Source: Odiellus spinosus
Lineage: Eukaryota > Arthropoda > Arachnida > Opiliones > Phalangiidae
Direction: 5' to 3'
Assembly: GCA_963920705.1 (NCBI GenBank)
Contig: OY987226.1
Location: 32,105,686-32,169,685 of the forward strand
Length of the DNA stretch: 64,000 bases
Part shown: positions 1 to 13,500 of the stretch, one piece after another
Layout: each line of letters begins with the position of its first letter
Numbering within the stretch: the stretch's first letter is position 1
Translations under genes and position numbers: made by a program
Notes under the pieces: generated by a model
The model's database searches: none
Told to the model about the DNA's origin: nothing
The model's input: the letters and a program-made list of their open reading frames with translations, nothing else

Positions 1-675
1 CATCGGATATTGTATATTTGAAAAATTTCATTTAAAGCTTTCATGAAAAACTAATCATGGTCACAGTAGGAACGTTTTAATGGACTTATCAAACAAATTC
101 AAACTAAAACCACGGTATAAATGAATACCTATAAAATACTCCAGAAAACCCACAACTTTATACATTAAAGCAATTCGATGGAAGCGCGGTTTAGTAATTC
201 AATAACCCAAATTATATTTTAAGCTCTTCATAATCTGTATATTTCGAAGTACCCCATTCAATTTTGCAATGAAAGAAAAGGTTAAAACTGAAAAGTAAAG
301 ATATTGAGGTACCAATCACTGAGTTAATATTATCACAATTATACTTTTAAGGCTTTGAATATATATGGATGGGTTTCTATATCATCACTAAATTACGATT
401 GATATGTTTAAATTGGCGCTATTATTTTTTTGGGGTTAATATTTTCACTTAATTTTGATTTGAAACGGTGCATTCATTTACTAGCTAATACTATCTCATT
501 TTTCCCAAACGCTGACGTGAACACTTGCACAAGAAGTAAATACGCAATCCAACTCATTTTGGGCCTTGTCAAATTGAATTATTTTTCGCTATTCATTTCA
601 GTCTTGCACCATAGAAAACTACGCTGAAACGACACGCAAATAAAATGTATCACCAAAGTCGCAAATCCTTCAGAG
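1..675. other. 3' flank of SLC44A gene, no gene seen
   Basis: AT-rich sequence downstream of the SLC44A stop codon. A 65-codon open frame at 430-627 has no recognisable motif or splice context and is probably chance. Near 553-580 lies an inverted, diverged copy of part of the 95-bp repeat that follows, so this may be one end of an old inverted-repeat element. Confidence 0.5.
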
Positions 676-867
676 ATTTTTTTGTTGTTTGGCGCGAGTT
701 CAACTTGACAGGGCCCAAAATGAGTCAAATTGCTTGTCTAAATTTTATGATTTCTTCCCTACGTAAGAGTCCGTTTTTGTTGTTTGGCGAGAATTCAGCT
801 TGACAGGGCCCAAAATGAGCCAAATTGCGTGTTTAAATTTTAAGATTTCTTCCCTGCGTAAGAGTCT
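676..867. repeat. Two-copy tandem duplication, 95-bp period
   Basis: Two adjacent copies share the core TTGACAGGGCCCAAAATGAG (second copy one mismatch later), starting 95 bp apart at about 705 and 800. A third, inverted relative lies at about 553-580. The function is unknown. From 868 to 1572 I see only AT-rich, non-coding sequence. Confidence 0.75.
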
Positions 868-1572
868 CTTAGATTACGTGTCTTAATTGCCTTAATCAAC
901 ATTACGCGTCTCAACGAAAAAGAGCAGGTTGTAAACTTAGTCCGTTTCTGCTCTTTGGCACTAAGAAACCAATGGAAGGTCAAATCACTTAAGCAGACGA
1001 TGTTAAAAAACAGAATGGAAAGAAACTTTAAAGTAATTCTATCTAGAATCTCAATATTGATTTTAACGCTTACTTTTTATAAGTGCACTTATATTGGCTT
1101 TTGAGTAACAAACACCAATATTCTAGCACTGAATATCTACAGATATATACGAATGACTCTCATGAGCCCCAAATTTAACTTTGTTACTAGAGAGTGGTGG
1201 TTAATAATTCGTCATTTATATTGCAAAAATATCTTTAAAATAATTGGCTAAATTCTCTACACAAACCAAATGTCTCCCTTAATGTTACCTCATTTAGGCT
1301 GCTCTTTAGATTTTGTACCTTATGATAAACATTTTAGTAAACTAGTCAATGGAGAACCATCATATTGAAGAAGATGGTTTTGGCCCAAAAATTCCTATTT
1401 TTGAAATTAACAAAAATTAATGATTATACTTTTCATAATATTTGGTCTATCAAATTAAAGCTATATGGAAAACATTTACACGTTCTCGTAAATTTGATTT
1501 TAAAATTGAGCTAAAAATTGTGCATTAATCTTCATACACTGTAAAAATAACTTTAAAATATATCTTGGTAAT

Positions 1573-4500
1573 CTAAGCATCTCTAAACTTGTTTTTCTTC
1601 CCAAGAATCTTCATGAGTTCTTTTGACATGTAATACGGTCTTTCTGCGGATCCATCATTTCGTTCACAATCTTCCACTACAAAAATTATGTTAAGGTATA
1701 AAGATTATCTACAAATGTTTATACTAACAATTTTGATCAAATTAATACGTGAAAACAATTCGTCGTCAAATTAGGCATGAAAACGATTCGTCGTCAAGTT
1801 AGGCATGAAAACGATTCTTCGTCAAGTTAGGCATGAAAACGATTCGTCGTCAAGTTAGGCATGAAAACGATTCGTCGTCAAGTTAGGCATGAAAACGATT
1901 CGTCGTCAAGTTAGGCATAAAAACGATTCATCATCAAGTTAGGCATGAAAACGATTCGTCATCAAGTTAGGCATGAAAACGATTCGTCGTCAAGTTAGGC
2001 TTGAAAACGATTCGTCATCAAGTTAGGCATGAAAACGATTCGTCGTCAAGTTAGGCATGAAAACGATTCGTCATCAAGTTAGGCATGAAAACGATTCGTC
2101 ACCAAGTTTAGCATTAAAACGATTCGTCACCAAATTAAAACGATTCTTTACCTAAGCTACAGTTGGCGGGTAATTGCATCCGCATTTTATAAAATCACCA
2201 AGAAACTTCTCCCAATGTTAACTGTGTCCATAATTTTGATTGGTCTAAAATATACGAGACGTTTTTCAAAGTCAGTCGACGCGGGCCAATTCCGTCCAGC
2301 CTGAATCTAATCGCCGGACAGTGGCGGGTAATACCCGTCCACCCGTAAATAAGATGCGTCTAATATCCGGATAACGTCCATTTATTAAATTCATAATATG
2401 TTACTCAGTTTCAAAGGCAACTAAAACACCCACACAGTAAAAACCGCGCCTTATTATGTTCTTAGCCTTTTTTGAAAATATTGTTACGAAACACTACCGC
2501 CCTCTATAATGAATTCCCATTAAAAATATTTCCAGCCCTGAAAGACAGGGAAAAAAGCGGAAAAAACGTACTTTCTGCTTTGAAATTATTGAATGTCAAT
2601 CGTGAATGATTTTAGAGATCGCAAATTCGCGTTTTAATTAGGTATTTTGAAGTTAATTAACTTTAAACTCGATGTTCTTTCGAGTGAACGGAATTAGCCT
2701 CTGTCGGTAGTTTTTTCTAATCTTCGATAAATAATTAAATAAGCGTCAAGATGAGACCGAAGACGCATATTTTGTAGCTAAAGATCTGGATTTTCGAGTG
2801 GTATCAGGTTCGTATCTGTACAATTTACGTGATTGTTTTAAATCCTTATTTCCGGAGTCATAAAAAGCTTCATTCCCTTAAATTGGCATTAATTGAATCG
2901 GAGTAAATAGCTACTTTGTTAATTAAAGTCCTATCTTAGCCGAACCTTGTCCTATGGCCTTGAAATATTTTTTTTTCTGACGGGCTGTTTATCAGTGTCT
3001 ATAATAAGCCCTTTTTCGTTTAATTTGAGCAATCTAATTTAAAGATTCACATTTTTAAACCAAAGTGGACGGAATTGGCTTTGGACGGAATTACCCACCA
3101 CCACCCTAGTATTTCTTAATCAATTTGAAACTGTAAAATCAAATCAATATTCAAATTGCAAGGAATCGTTTTAAGCGTCACGTGTTTTCGCATAATCATT
3201 ATAAATCGATTTATTGTAGCTTCATCTATCGGTATGAAACTGGTTCTCAAAGCAGTTTCGAGAAATTGAGTCGAGAAAAGACGGTTTCCTGTTCACACGA
3301 CTCCAAGGAACATTTTGAAACACTTTAAATCGAATCCAATGATGAACGAAGCTTAAGTAAAGCATTATAACAATTCGTTAACGAGTTAGGCATTCGAATG
3401 ATTGGTTTCCAAGTTAAATATATATTCTTGAATGCTTGTTAAGCCTACTCTCCGGGTTAGTTAAAAAAAGATTTCTAGCTTAATCTTTGGTTTTAATTTT
3501 TTATCGCTAGTGAATAAGGCCTATTTAAACAATAAGAATAATTGATAGAAAAATCACTCGTTGTTGGGTTTCATCCTCCCTTTAAAAATGATGCGCGCAA
3601 CATTGTTTGCATTGGTATCATTGAATGATAATATGATACCTCACACGAGCTGAATCTAGTTCATTCCAATTTTGTGATTCTTATACACCCATGACTCAAG
3701 TACTTATTTTAATATCAGAAAAAAATCAATAGCCACTATTCCATTCCTATCTGTTTGAATTCTTTAGCACTATTTAAAAGAAGCTTAAGATTGTTTCAGC
3801 TAGGGCTATTAACTATGGTAAAGATGAATAGCAAAACCTGGCTAACAGTGGCAAAAGTAGGAACTAAGAAAATAAATCCTGCGATGAATCTGGTATTTCT
3901 TGAATTTGGTTCTCATTAAAGGGAGAATGAAAGGCCAAAACAACCTATTTTTAAATCGATTGATAATGCTAAAATAATGAGAAAAACAATAATATAACTA
4001 GGCGAGCACGAGCCGTATTTTTTTAATATTCCCGTCTGATCTAGTCGCCAATCACGAGCGAGTACGCGTATTTATAAAATAAGCCTACTCGCTCGTGATT
4101 GGCGAAAAGAACAGCCGCGAATATTAAAAAAAATACAGGTCGTGCTAGCCTAGTTCACCGAGCTAGGCAGCCTAGGCTTAGCATCGAAACTTTGGAAATT
4201 GATTATAAAATAAGGAAATATTTTTGGTGAGTTATATTATTGTTTTTCTCATTATTTTAGCGTTCTTAATCGATTAAAAATAGGTTGTTTCGGCCTTTCA
4301 TTCTCCCTTTAAGTCATAGCCATTATTTAAAAAACAGTGAAATTTATAAGAAAACTTACAAAAGCTTAAAAATAATGTGTCAACAGCCATACTATATACG
4401 TTGAAAAAGCCTGTCGCAATCAAGTAGGAGCCAATTATCACAGTCTGAAATAAAGTTAAAACACAATCATCAATACTTTGAAAACAAATTGTTTCTGAAA

Positions 4501-7500
4501 GAGCAAAAATATACCACGACTCGGTAAGAGTCCACGGTTGCGAAAGACACTGTGGTAAAAGCATAGATTTACTTACCAAGGTTTAGAAATTTTTCTCTGA
4601 ATAATGTCATACTATTCTGGGACTAACCATGTGAGAAACTATTTCACGTTTTAAATACAATTCTAGGGTCGATGCCTCTAACAATATCGACTTTTTTGAA
4701 AGTCATTTACTGGCTGAATTATAGGGTTGTTTGCTTTCGCTTGGTCTTTTACATAATAGTACTTAATTCATAAAGACCTACCCTTGTATCAAACTTATCG
4801 TTAATTATGTTCCAAAAATAAACTACGTCATAATTATTTTTGACATTTTCACGCTCCTTCCGAATGCCTCATAGTTGAAACGTAAACGTGGACTCCTTGA
4901 GAGTTTTGACGGTTTTTTTTTTTAAATCAACTTACAATTATAGGTAGAAAGTAATAGTTCAATTCTGGAGAATACTCTTTAAGATACTGGATTTTTCCAC
5001 GGAAGAAAAAGAATGATCCAACAGCTGAAAGATGAATAAAAGTAGACAGTATATCAAAATGGGTTATATAACAACCATACACTTACCCATTATTCCAACC
5101 ACCACAAGTTTCCCGATAAACAGCAAATAATCCGTTACCTTGTCTAGGACTACGACTCTGAAAAATAAATCTTTATTGCAAACTTTAATATTAAAGTGTT
5201 TACAAGTTTCGGGTCTAATTACCTCACAACATTCCTCATCAACAGCAAAAATGAATCTTTCGCGGCGGTACAAAAGTTTTTCCCATAAACTGCGACCTAA
5301 AATTAAAAATATTTTTTAATGTATAATAAATATGATTTTAATTTTTACGAGAAATAATGAGAATAACTAACCATAATGTAGGCGTTTTTGCTAATAAAGC
5401 GTATGAACCGTTCAAGGCACCAAAAACAACACTTGCAACACCTAAAGATATGTAAAAACAGCTTATCAAGCCAACATAATTTTTATTATTTTATCAATGC
5501 AAGCTTACTTACATCATGATTACTTTAGTGAATGTATTGTCGTACTTTTTGCACTTTTGGTCAATATAATCCAATGCCACTCTTATCATTCTAACTATTG
5601 CTATTAAAAGAGAACCAAATGCAACAGAACCCAAGTGATACCTAAAAAGAATGCGTAATGGTTTTCATGTAGTAATTTTATTTTTGAGAATATGGTTATT
5701 AAATCTTTTAAAACTATCTTTTCAAGCAGAGAGCGAGGGACTCTCTCTAGGCCTAGTATTAGGCTAGTTAGTCGTCTACTAACTGGACACTGTCAACTTA
5801 ACAGGCACCTCCAGCTGATTGATATTGGGAACGATCCTCTATGCAGGGAGTGCCTTAATGAGGAGCAAACCTCCCATGTTCCGCGTAGCTGCGTAAACTA
5901 ATCCGATATTTGAGCATCTGGTAGGTATCAGATGGAAACCCATAAGTTTTCTGATATCCCACTGAAGCAAATTCTTCGCTTCATCACAGAAATATGATTT
6001 TTAAAGTCGACATGTGCAGCAGGATTTATCCTGCAACCCCTCTCTTAATAATAATCTATTCAATTTGAATTTCATGCAACCTGGCTCGATTTGGATCTCG
6101 CACCAAACACGTGTATTTCCCAAAAAAACTCTAGAGGCTGTTTTTACACTCGCGTGACGTCATAGTTTACATTTATTTCAACGTGCTCCCATAAAATATC
6201 AAAAGAAATTAAAGAACACGAATTAAACTGAATTCAACAAATGAGGCCCAAACGTTTTTCAAATTTTGGTCCACTTTTGTCAAATTTGGGTTAATTGAAA
6301 AATTGCCTGCCAACACCATTCCATCGTGACTGCCATTACAAAGTATCATCCTCAGAGCAATACCCTTATACCCTCTTCAGACGAGGCGTAATTAGCCGTG
6401 GTTTAACCAGATTTAACCGAGGTTTGCATAGCCTTTTCAGTGCAATAAACCTCGGTTAATTGTGATTAAACCTCGGTTAAATATGATTAAACCGCCTTGT
6501 TACGCCTCGTCTGAAAAGGGTATTAGGGAAAAGTCTGATCTGAAGAGGTCTTCAATAACACTACAAAAGTCTTCTTGACATAATGGAAGACTTCCTCAAG
6601 ACCTCTTATGACACCAGAAAGACTTCCCCAAGACCTCTTATGACTAACATTTTTTTGGTAAGGTAGTTAATGATTAGTTTTATTTTAACCGAGGATTCCA
6701 ATCATTAGCGGATAAATTTATCAGTAGTCGATTTAAACTATTCTACAAGGGCCGGTCAGTTTTTTTGCTACATAATTATTTCCTTTATCTTTACCAGAAT
6801 AAAGATGATGACCTTTGAGATCATTTTAAAAACTCTTGAAGACTGACCTCTTTTTCGCATCAGCATTTCTAAATCAACTGAAATACCTTATTTCAGAGGT
6901 ATTGGGTTCAACTACCTATCAAAGATTAGTTTAAATCTAAAAGGTGGTCATTTAAAAAAGGGCTCTTTTAAAGATTAATTTTTGTACAGACCTGAAGCAT
7001 CGACCCATGCTTGTAGCCACGGCAAATGATGGGACATCTTTATCTTTGTCAAAAGCCCAGTAGTAAGAAGCGAAGGCCCCTGCCAAAGATACTTGGCCGA
7101 TTCCTACAACCAGAAACATGGCCCAAAAGAATCCAAACAAGTTGTAGATTTGAGCTCTCATTAAGTTTTCATCAGTGATATAGTTCTTAAACATACACTT
7201 GGAAACCACGCTGTCAGTGTGGTTCTGAAAGTTAGAAATTTTATAGGCATAATTAATAAAAAGTCAGTTATACTACGTATATTCATCGCCATTAAAAGAC
7301 CATATCTATTCTAGAATTTGAACCTTTAAAATCATATTCCCTTCACAGCCTATCTTTGATTGTACAATTTGTTACGGTCAGTGCCGTCTGTTAAGCAAGT
7401 AAAGAAGGCAACCTTAAAGGGGCTTTAAAAACGCAGATAGTCCCGATAAGCTAAATAAAATAATTTAGGTCTCTGGAGTTATTACTCATAATACCATGAA

Positions 7501-10500
7501 ATCAAAGTCTTAAAATAATTTACCAAGATACACAAAATTCAGTGGCACTAGGCTTTTGATCTCTTAAAAAAATAAGATTCAGTCCTTATAGAAATAGAAA
7601 TGAAACTAATATTCTTCTTAGTGCTCTTAACTGTGGCCAGATATCTGTTCGTTCAACAGAAAACATTTTTTTGGCTAGTTTTAAATCAGAAAAACCTTTT
7701 TTTTTTGTTTAATCTAACTACAAGAAACAGATACACAGTAAGCGCTTATCTCATAATGTTATGTCTTTTAAAGAGAGGGTGAAGAGGAAAATCTATTCAC
7801 GTAGTTAATCATTCAGTAAATACATCCCAATGATTTTAAAAATCGAAATAGATTCAGAATTCACTGTTTTTCAAATTGACGCTTCCAACCAATCGTTCAA
7901 CGTCTTGCCTTCCAGCGAACAAAATACTCGTGGCACGCGTTATGTCGTGCGCCATGTGTGTCATACATGCATTTATTTAGCACTAGAATTTGCGCTCCAC
8001 AAAGCATGTAACACGAGTATTTTGTTTGCTGAAAGACAAGGCGTTAAATGATTGGTTGAGGGGAGTCAATTTTAAAGAACATAGTGAAATCTGGATTTAT
8101 ATTGATTTTTAAAACCATTGGGTTATGTTTCTTGAATGATTTACTACCCGAAAAAAAGTCTGACCCGATGAAATCCTCAAGAACACTACAAAAGTCTTGG
8201 GGAAGGCTTTAAGATTTCCAAAAGACTTCTTGACATAATGAAACACTTCCCCATTACCTCTTACGACTATATAAGATACCCTAAGGACTTCCCAAGACCT
8301 CTTAAGACTAACTTTTTTGGTATGGGTTATTCCTCAAACAGGGTTCGTACACAACCTGGAATACCTAGAAAACCTGGAAAAGTCAGGGAACTAGAATGAG
8401 GGTCCAAAAGGTCAGGGAACTAGAATAAGGGTCCAAAAGGTCAGGGAACTAGAATAAGGGTCCAAAAGGTCAGGGAAATATATTTTTTGGGTGAAAGTCA
8501 GGGAAAAACGGTGATTATTTGTTGCAGTTGCAAAGTGGGTAATATTTTTAGCTGAAATGCTTTATGCGGTGATCTTTATTCTCTCAACACTTTTCAGTTT
8601 AATGCGCACTTTCTTTTTCTACTAGGCTTAGTCATCCCCATCATTTAAGTTCATTCCCAATTCCCACCTTGTGCCAAATCATATAATGGAGAGTGCATGT
8701 TGAAAATATTTGAATATGAAGATGGTCAGGGAATTTATTGAAAAATGGTCAGGGAAAACCTGGAAAAGTCAGGGAAATTCAATTCGAAAATTTTGCACGA
8801 ACCCTGTCAAAAAATATAATAGAATGTGTTAAATTGACAGTTATCTGTTTGAGGATCAGTTAACTCTTAGATATCTGCCCAAAAAAATGGAATCAGTTTG
8901 AAAAGATAAATCAGATATAAAAATTTGTTAAAAATAGATTGCATGAACAAATGGCGGGTAAACAGTTTTATCAGTTAATTTTTTTGCTGATACGTGGTTC
9001 TATAAAGATAAATGTTAGTATAGACTTACATTAGGATCACATTCTTGCGGAGCAGCGTATGAACCACTATTATCTTGAATTTCGAACTTTGGTCGTCCGG
9101 CTGAAGCTATGCATCTGTCAAATGTGATCAAGGACTAAAACGTATCATTTTTAATACATCATAATTTTTGCGCAAGACTTTGTTTAAAGATGCTAAAAAA
9201 GCGTGTTAATTTTTGAGGATTAATATAAACTATAAGCAAAAAATGTAGACAAGTGCAAGAAGAAGTTAACTCAAAAGCCACCTTGCAACGGAACAGATTT
9301 TCGGTTGCCAATTCTGCAGTTTAAAATAAAATTTCCATATTATTATTTGGGTTTTTCCATTGTAGGCATCTACTAGATTTTAATAGGCAGACAATAATTC
9401 TTAGAATAATAGTTAAGAATATTTCAAAAGTCAAAATTTAGCTATTCTCCCAATGTATCAAATACATCAATCCTACCAACAGTAAATAGAAGAGAGTCTG
9501 TTTCTTTCCTAAAATGCTGAGATGCCTTGTTAGAGGGGATACGGAAAAGCGCTAGACTTGCTTCAACCCCCCCTTCTAGAATAACCGAATCACCACTTTT
9601 CGGAACGAAACTTACAAGAGACTACCCGAGGTGTTTATCGCCCAAAGTCTGCTATAATGTAGACCTATATAAGATGTGAAAATCCCCAAAAGGAGACGAC
9701 GAACTATGTTTAGCCATGGCAGCCGAAAACGTTTTTGCCCATTAAGCACCTTAAACTTGAAGCCATCTGTAAAACGCAGGGGGGTATACTCTGGTTCACT
9801 GATGGCTCCAAGACTGACTCCGGTGCAGGCGCTGGGGTTTACTGCCAGACCGGAAGGTTTGGCTTCTACGAAAGTCTAGGGGTTTACTCTAGTGTTTTTC
9901 AAGCAGAAATTTCTGCCATCTGCTTTTGTGCTGACTTCTGTCTTAAGAAGAATTACTGTGGCAAGGCTATTCGTATTTTCTCTGATAGCCAGGCTATAAA
10001 TGGTTCTGCAGTTTCGTCAAAACTAGTTTGCAGCTGTATTGAACTACTCTCGATGCTGGGTACACGCAATAAGGTTTACCTTTGCTGGGTACCCGGACAT
10101 CAAGGCCATCATGGCAATAAGGAGGCCGATATCCTTGCCAGGAAGGGGGCAGAGGGTAGATTCCTCGGACCCGAACCCGCTACCCCTATATCAACTGGCA
10201 TGGTGTGGCATCAACTCCGCAAGGCCATGACCGACCTCCAACTAAAGCTTTGGCTTGAGATGGAGGGTCAAAGACAGACCAAGGAATTTATCCTTGGTCC
10301 TTCTAAGAAGAGGGCAAAGGACCTCCTCACCCTCTCTAGGCCTGGTATTAGAATGGTTTGTGGTCTACTAACGGGTCACTGTCATCTTAACAGGCACCTC
10401 CACTTGATTGGTATTGGGGACGATCCGCTCTGTAGAGCGTGTCTCACTGAGTAGGAAACCTCATCCCATGTTCTCTGTAGCTGCATCAACTATTCAGCCC

Positions 10501-13500
10501 TGAGAATGGAGCATCTTGGTATGCATACAATGGAAACTCGTGAGTTTTCGGATATCCCGGTGAAGCAAATTGTTCGCTTCATCACAGAAACAGGTCTTTT
10601 TAAGACTTAAACTGCCTGGGGATGCACAATGGACTTCTAGTCGAGGTGCACGGTCAGAGTAATCCGACCACCCATTCTCAATTAAAAAAAAAAAAAAAGC
10701 ACCTTCGTCGAAAAAACGAAATTTCTTTTCAATATTTATCCTAAAAATGATACCAATTTTACCCCAACAACGTCCTAATTCACCCACACTTGATGAATAT
10801 TACCTACATACGAACCATATTGCCCATTAGACAATTTCGAAACAATTTGAAAATTTGAAAATGTTTCACAGGTAGCCCCCTGTGAAATTGAGAAAATCTC
10901 ACGCTTTTTTCAATGGAGATTTTTCTTTTGAAATGGCCAAAAACGTTTTCGGTTGCCATGGCCAAACTAATGGGTAGTGCGTCGTCTCCTTTTGGTGATT
11001 TTCATGTCTTATATAGGTCTACATTATAGCAGACTTTGGACAAAATCGGCGATAAACACCTAGCCTCCTTGTTAGTTCGAATGAGAGTTTTTATTTATCC
11101 CAGCGTCGTCTGCTTGTTTCTCGTTTTATTATGGAGGGGACGCAACGAGCTAATATTGATGGGGATTCCTCAGGGACCAAATATCTCAATTTAGCTTCCA
11201 GAGCGTCTTAACTGACCAAGGCTTAGAGTTGATACGCCTATGATATCATCAGTTTGTACAGGTTTAAAGTTAAATATTTAATATAAAAATTTACTTGGGT
11301 GCCCTGATTTGTCCGCTTAACTTTAGAATTAAGCATCACATCGCGTTTTTCTGCCATAATTATTTAGCACGATAGTTCGTTTTTGGCGGTTCGAAGTTTC
11401 TGACTACCGATATATTACCGTCGCTTTTATATAACCGGAAACGCAAGCCATCGGCGGAGGATGTTTTTTCTCTCTCTCTCATTCTCTAGTCTCTACTCAT
11501 GATCCTTTGCAGCGGAAGTACGAAACGTACAATCTCAAGAAAAGATTACTCATTTCTTTCAGCTACGATTGGTTACTCCATTTTAAGGGGGGGAAGAAGC
11601 ATCAAACAAGGCGCGATGCATTAGCGACGCTTAAATTCTCAATAGAGATCCCAAGCGTTCCCTAAAATAGCAAATGTGATTTTTGGCCTAGTAACTTCTT
11701 ATCGTTCTTAGGCGGCTGTGCCTTTAAATAGCTACAGCTCATGCCACCTAGAGGAGTTCATTCATCTGGAGAAGTTCTTTCCTTAGAAAGACTTCTTTAT
11801 GAGAGATCTGCATAGTTTTAGATGCCGCTTTTTGTGCGAGCTCTGGGTTGATAACTGGCGTAAGGTTCCACGTTAGAAGGAAGACTTACATCTTCCTTCC
11901 ATCCACATCAACTTAGCGGATTTTCTACTAGTCACCTGAAGCTTCTATCGTAGATAGAAGCTTCAGGTGACGTTTTGTCTTTCTACTAACAATGTACATT
12001 TCTAGCGAGTCTTTGGTATATTTAACATGGCTCTATTATATCTTGTAAGCTAGTATTTTGGCAACCTCACATGTCGGGAAGAGAACTCGTCCTGTTACCT
12101 AAATACTTATATTTGTCTTTTATATTCATTTAATCATTTTCATGGTTGATTATTTTGTTAAATAACCAAAGATCAAAATTCATTTAAAAATCTGTCTTTG
12201 AATATCTCGTAATAAGTCAAGCCTTCTTTTCCATAAATCTAACCCAGGGTCACCAGAAATAACAATTTTCTTCGTGATTGACTTAAAAAACCATTATCAT
12301 AAGCCTATTAATTCTTCACCCGTAAGTTTGAGTTCTTCATAGAGCCCTTCATATTCAGCACTATAAGTTAGAGATAGATATTTGAAGCCCTACGCCACCT
12401 CGCGCAAAAACCTAGTTAATTCTCCCTACCTGATCTCATTCCTCTTGACAGGAAACAGGATGTCCTAGCACGCATTGGGAGAGTTTCAAGCTATCACCAC
12501 TAGATTGATTTGAGTCACAAGATTGGCCAGTCATTAGCATAACGCTAAACCGACTCTCGTTTGTCACTTACAGGTGATTTAATAGGCTTATGCCATTATG
12601 CATTTTATAGTCATTTGCAACATAATTTTACTTTCGTAGTTTTAAAATACTTTTACACCTTCACCCGTATATTCTGAAATCATAACTATTTTTACATGAG
12701 GGGAGTCCAAGGTCACTCTGCCTATTCAAGGACGGAGTTCATTTACTTGGGTAGTGACAGGAACCAGTTAAAGAATTCCGCCACGCACTGTAGCACCAAA
12801 ACAATATTCTTAAACATAAATTTTTTGCATAAAATCGGATACCTTTCGCAACCGACTTTGTAAAGCTTGCGACCTCTGCTCTAATCTCTACGTTTAAATC
12901 TAGCTAACCATTTGTTTCAATGAAAGGATACACTGCCACAGAGCCCCAAAATACGAAGACAATCAGTTGAAGGGCGTAAGGGAAGAGTGGAAAAAATAAA
13001 GACGACATCATACAGCCAACAGCTCTATAGATGAGAAAATTTGGAAATATTAGTTAAATGTCGTAACTTTGATGTTTCTTAAGTTCCTCACTTGCTTCCT
13101 TCTTTAATCAGAGCAATTGCCAATGCAATTCTTTTTCTTAGGAATATGAACATTAGGATCAAGATTAACCAAATAGCTCCGAAAATAATTCCTTAAATTA
13201 TATTAGGAATGTAAATTTTTTACTACAACACAGCGAGATGATTTCAAGCACTTTATTAATAGGGTTTTTCAGAAATCCTAATAGCAGAAGCCGATGAAAC
13301 CTTAATTTGAAGTCTTGTCTACCCCACTATGTATGGGTTAGTCTTAAAAATCGCGATTCGTACGCCTCCTAACGGTAGATATTTTCGGAGCGGGAGTTCG
13401 TCCAACGAATATCTCTAGCAACCTTGGAGTTCGTCAACCAAACGTCGTTGTATGTGGAGAGAGAATTTCCAATTTTCAGTTGACAGCGGTATGAATTAGG

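Larger units (their letters stand above)
9477..11638. mobile_element. CAACAGTAAATAG element, right end truncated, host of a nested insertion
   Basis: Left end starts CAACAGTAAATAGAAGAGAG, the terminus of the intact copies at 20065-20779 and 36545-37295, and this copy lies in the opposite internal orientation. Homology stops at TTAAATTC (11638), so the terminal 30-odd bp of the right end are missing. It is interrupted at 9612-11074 by another element. It sits in the 3.8-kb intron between SLC44A exons 13 and 14. Confidence 0.85.

Noticed and set aside
1749-2139. Regular 28-bp repeats looking like a CRISPR array
   Set aside because: Units are directly contiguous without unique spacers, and the locus is an intron of an animal gene; it is a minisatellite.
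3920-4308. piggyBac origin for the TTAA-flanked MITEs
   Set aside because: piggyBac ends normally start CC; these start AGGG or ACGG, which fits Kolobok better. Not excluded without an autonomous relative.
9735-10454. 239-codon RNase H ORF as a host ribonuclease H gene
   Set aside because: It lacks its own promoter context, ends in a C-terminal LINE knuckle broken by a stop, and is bounded by a poly(A) tail and target duplication; a dead retrotransposon.
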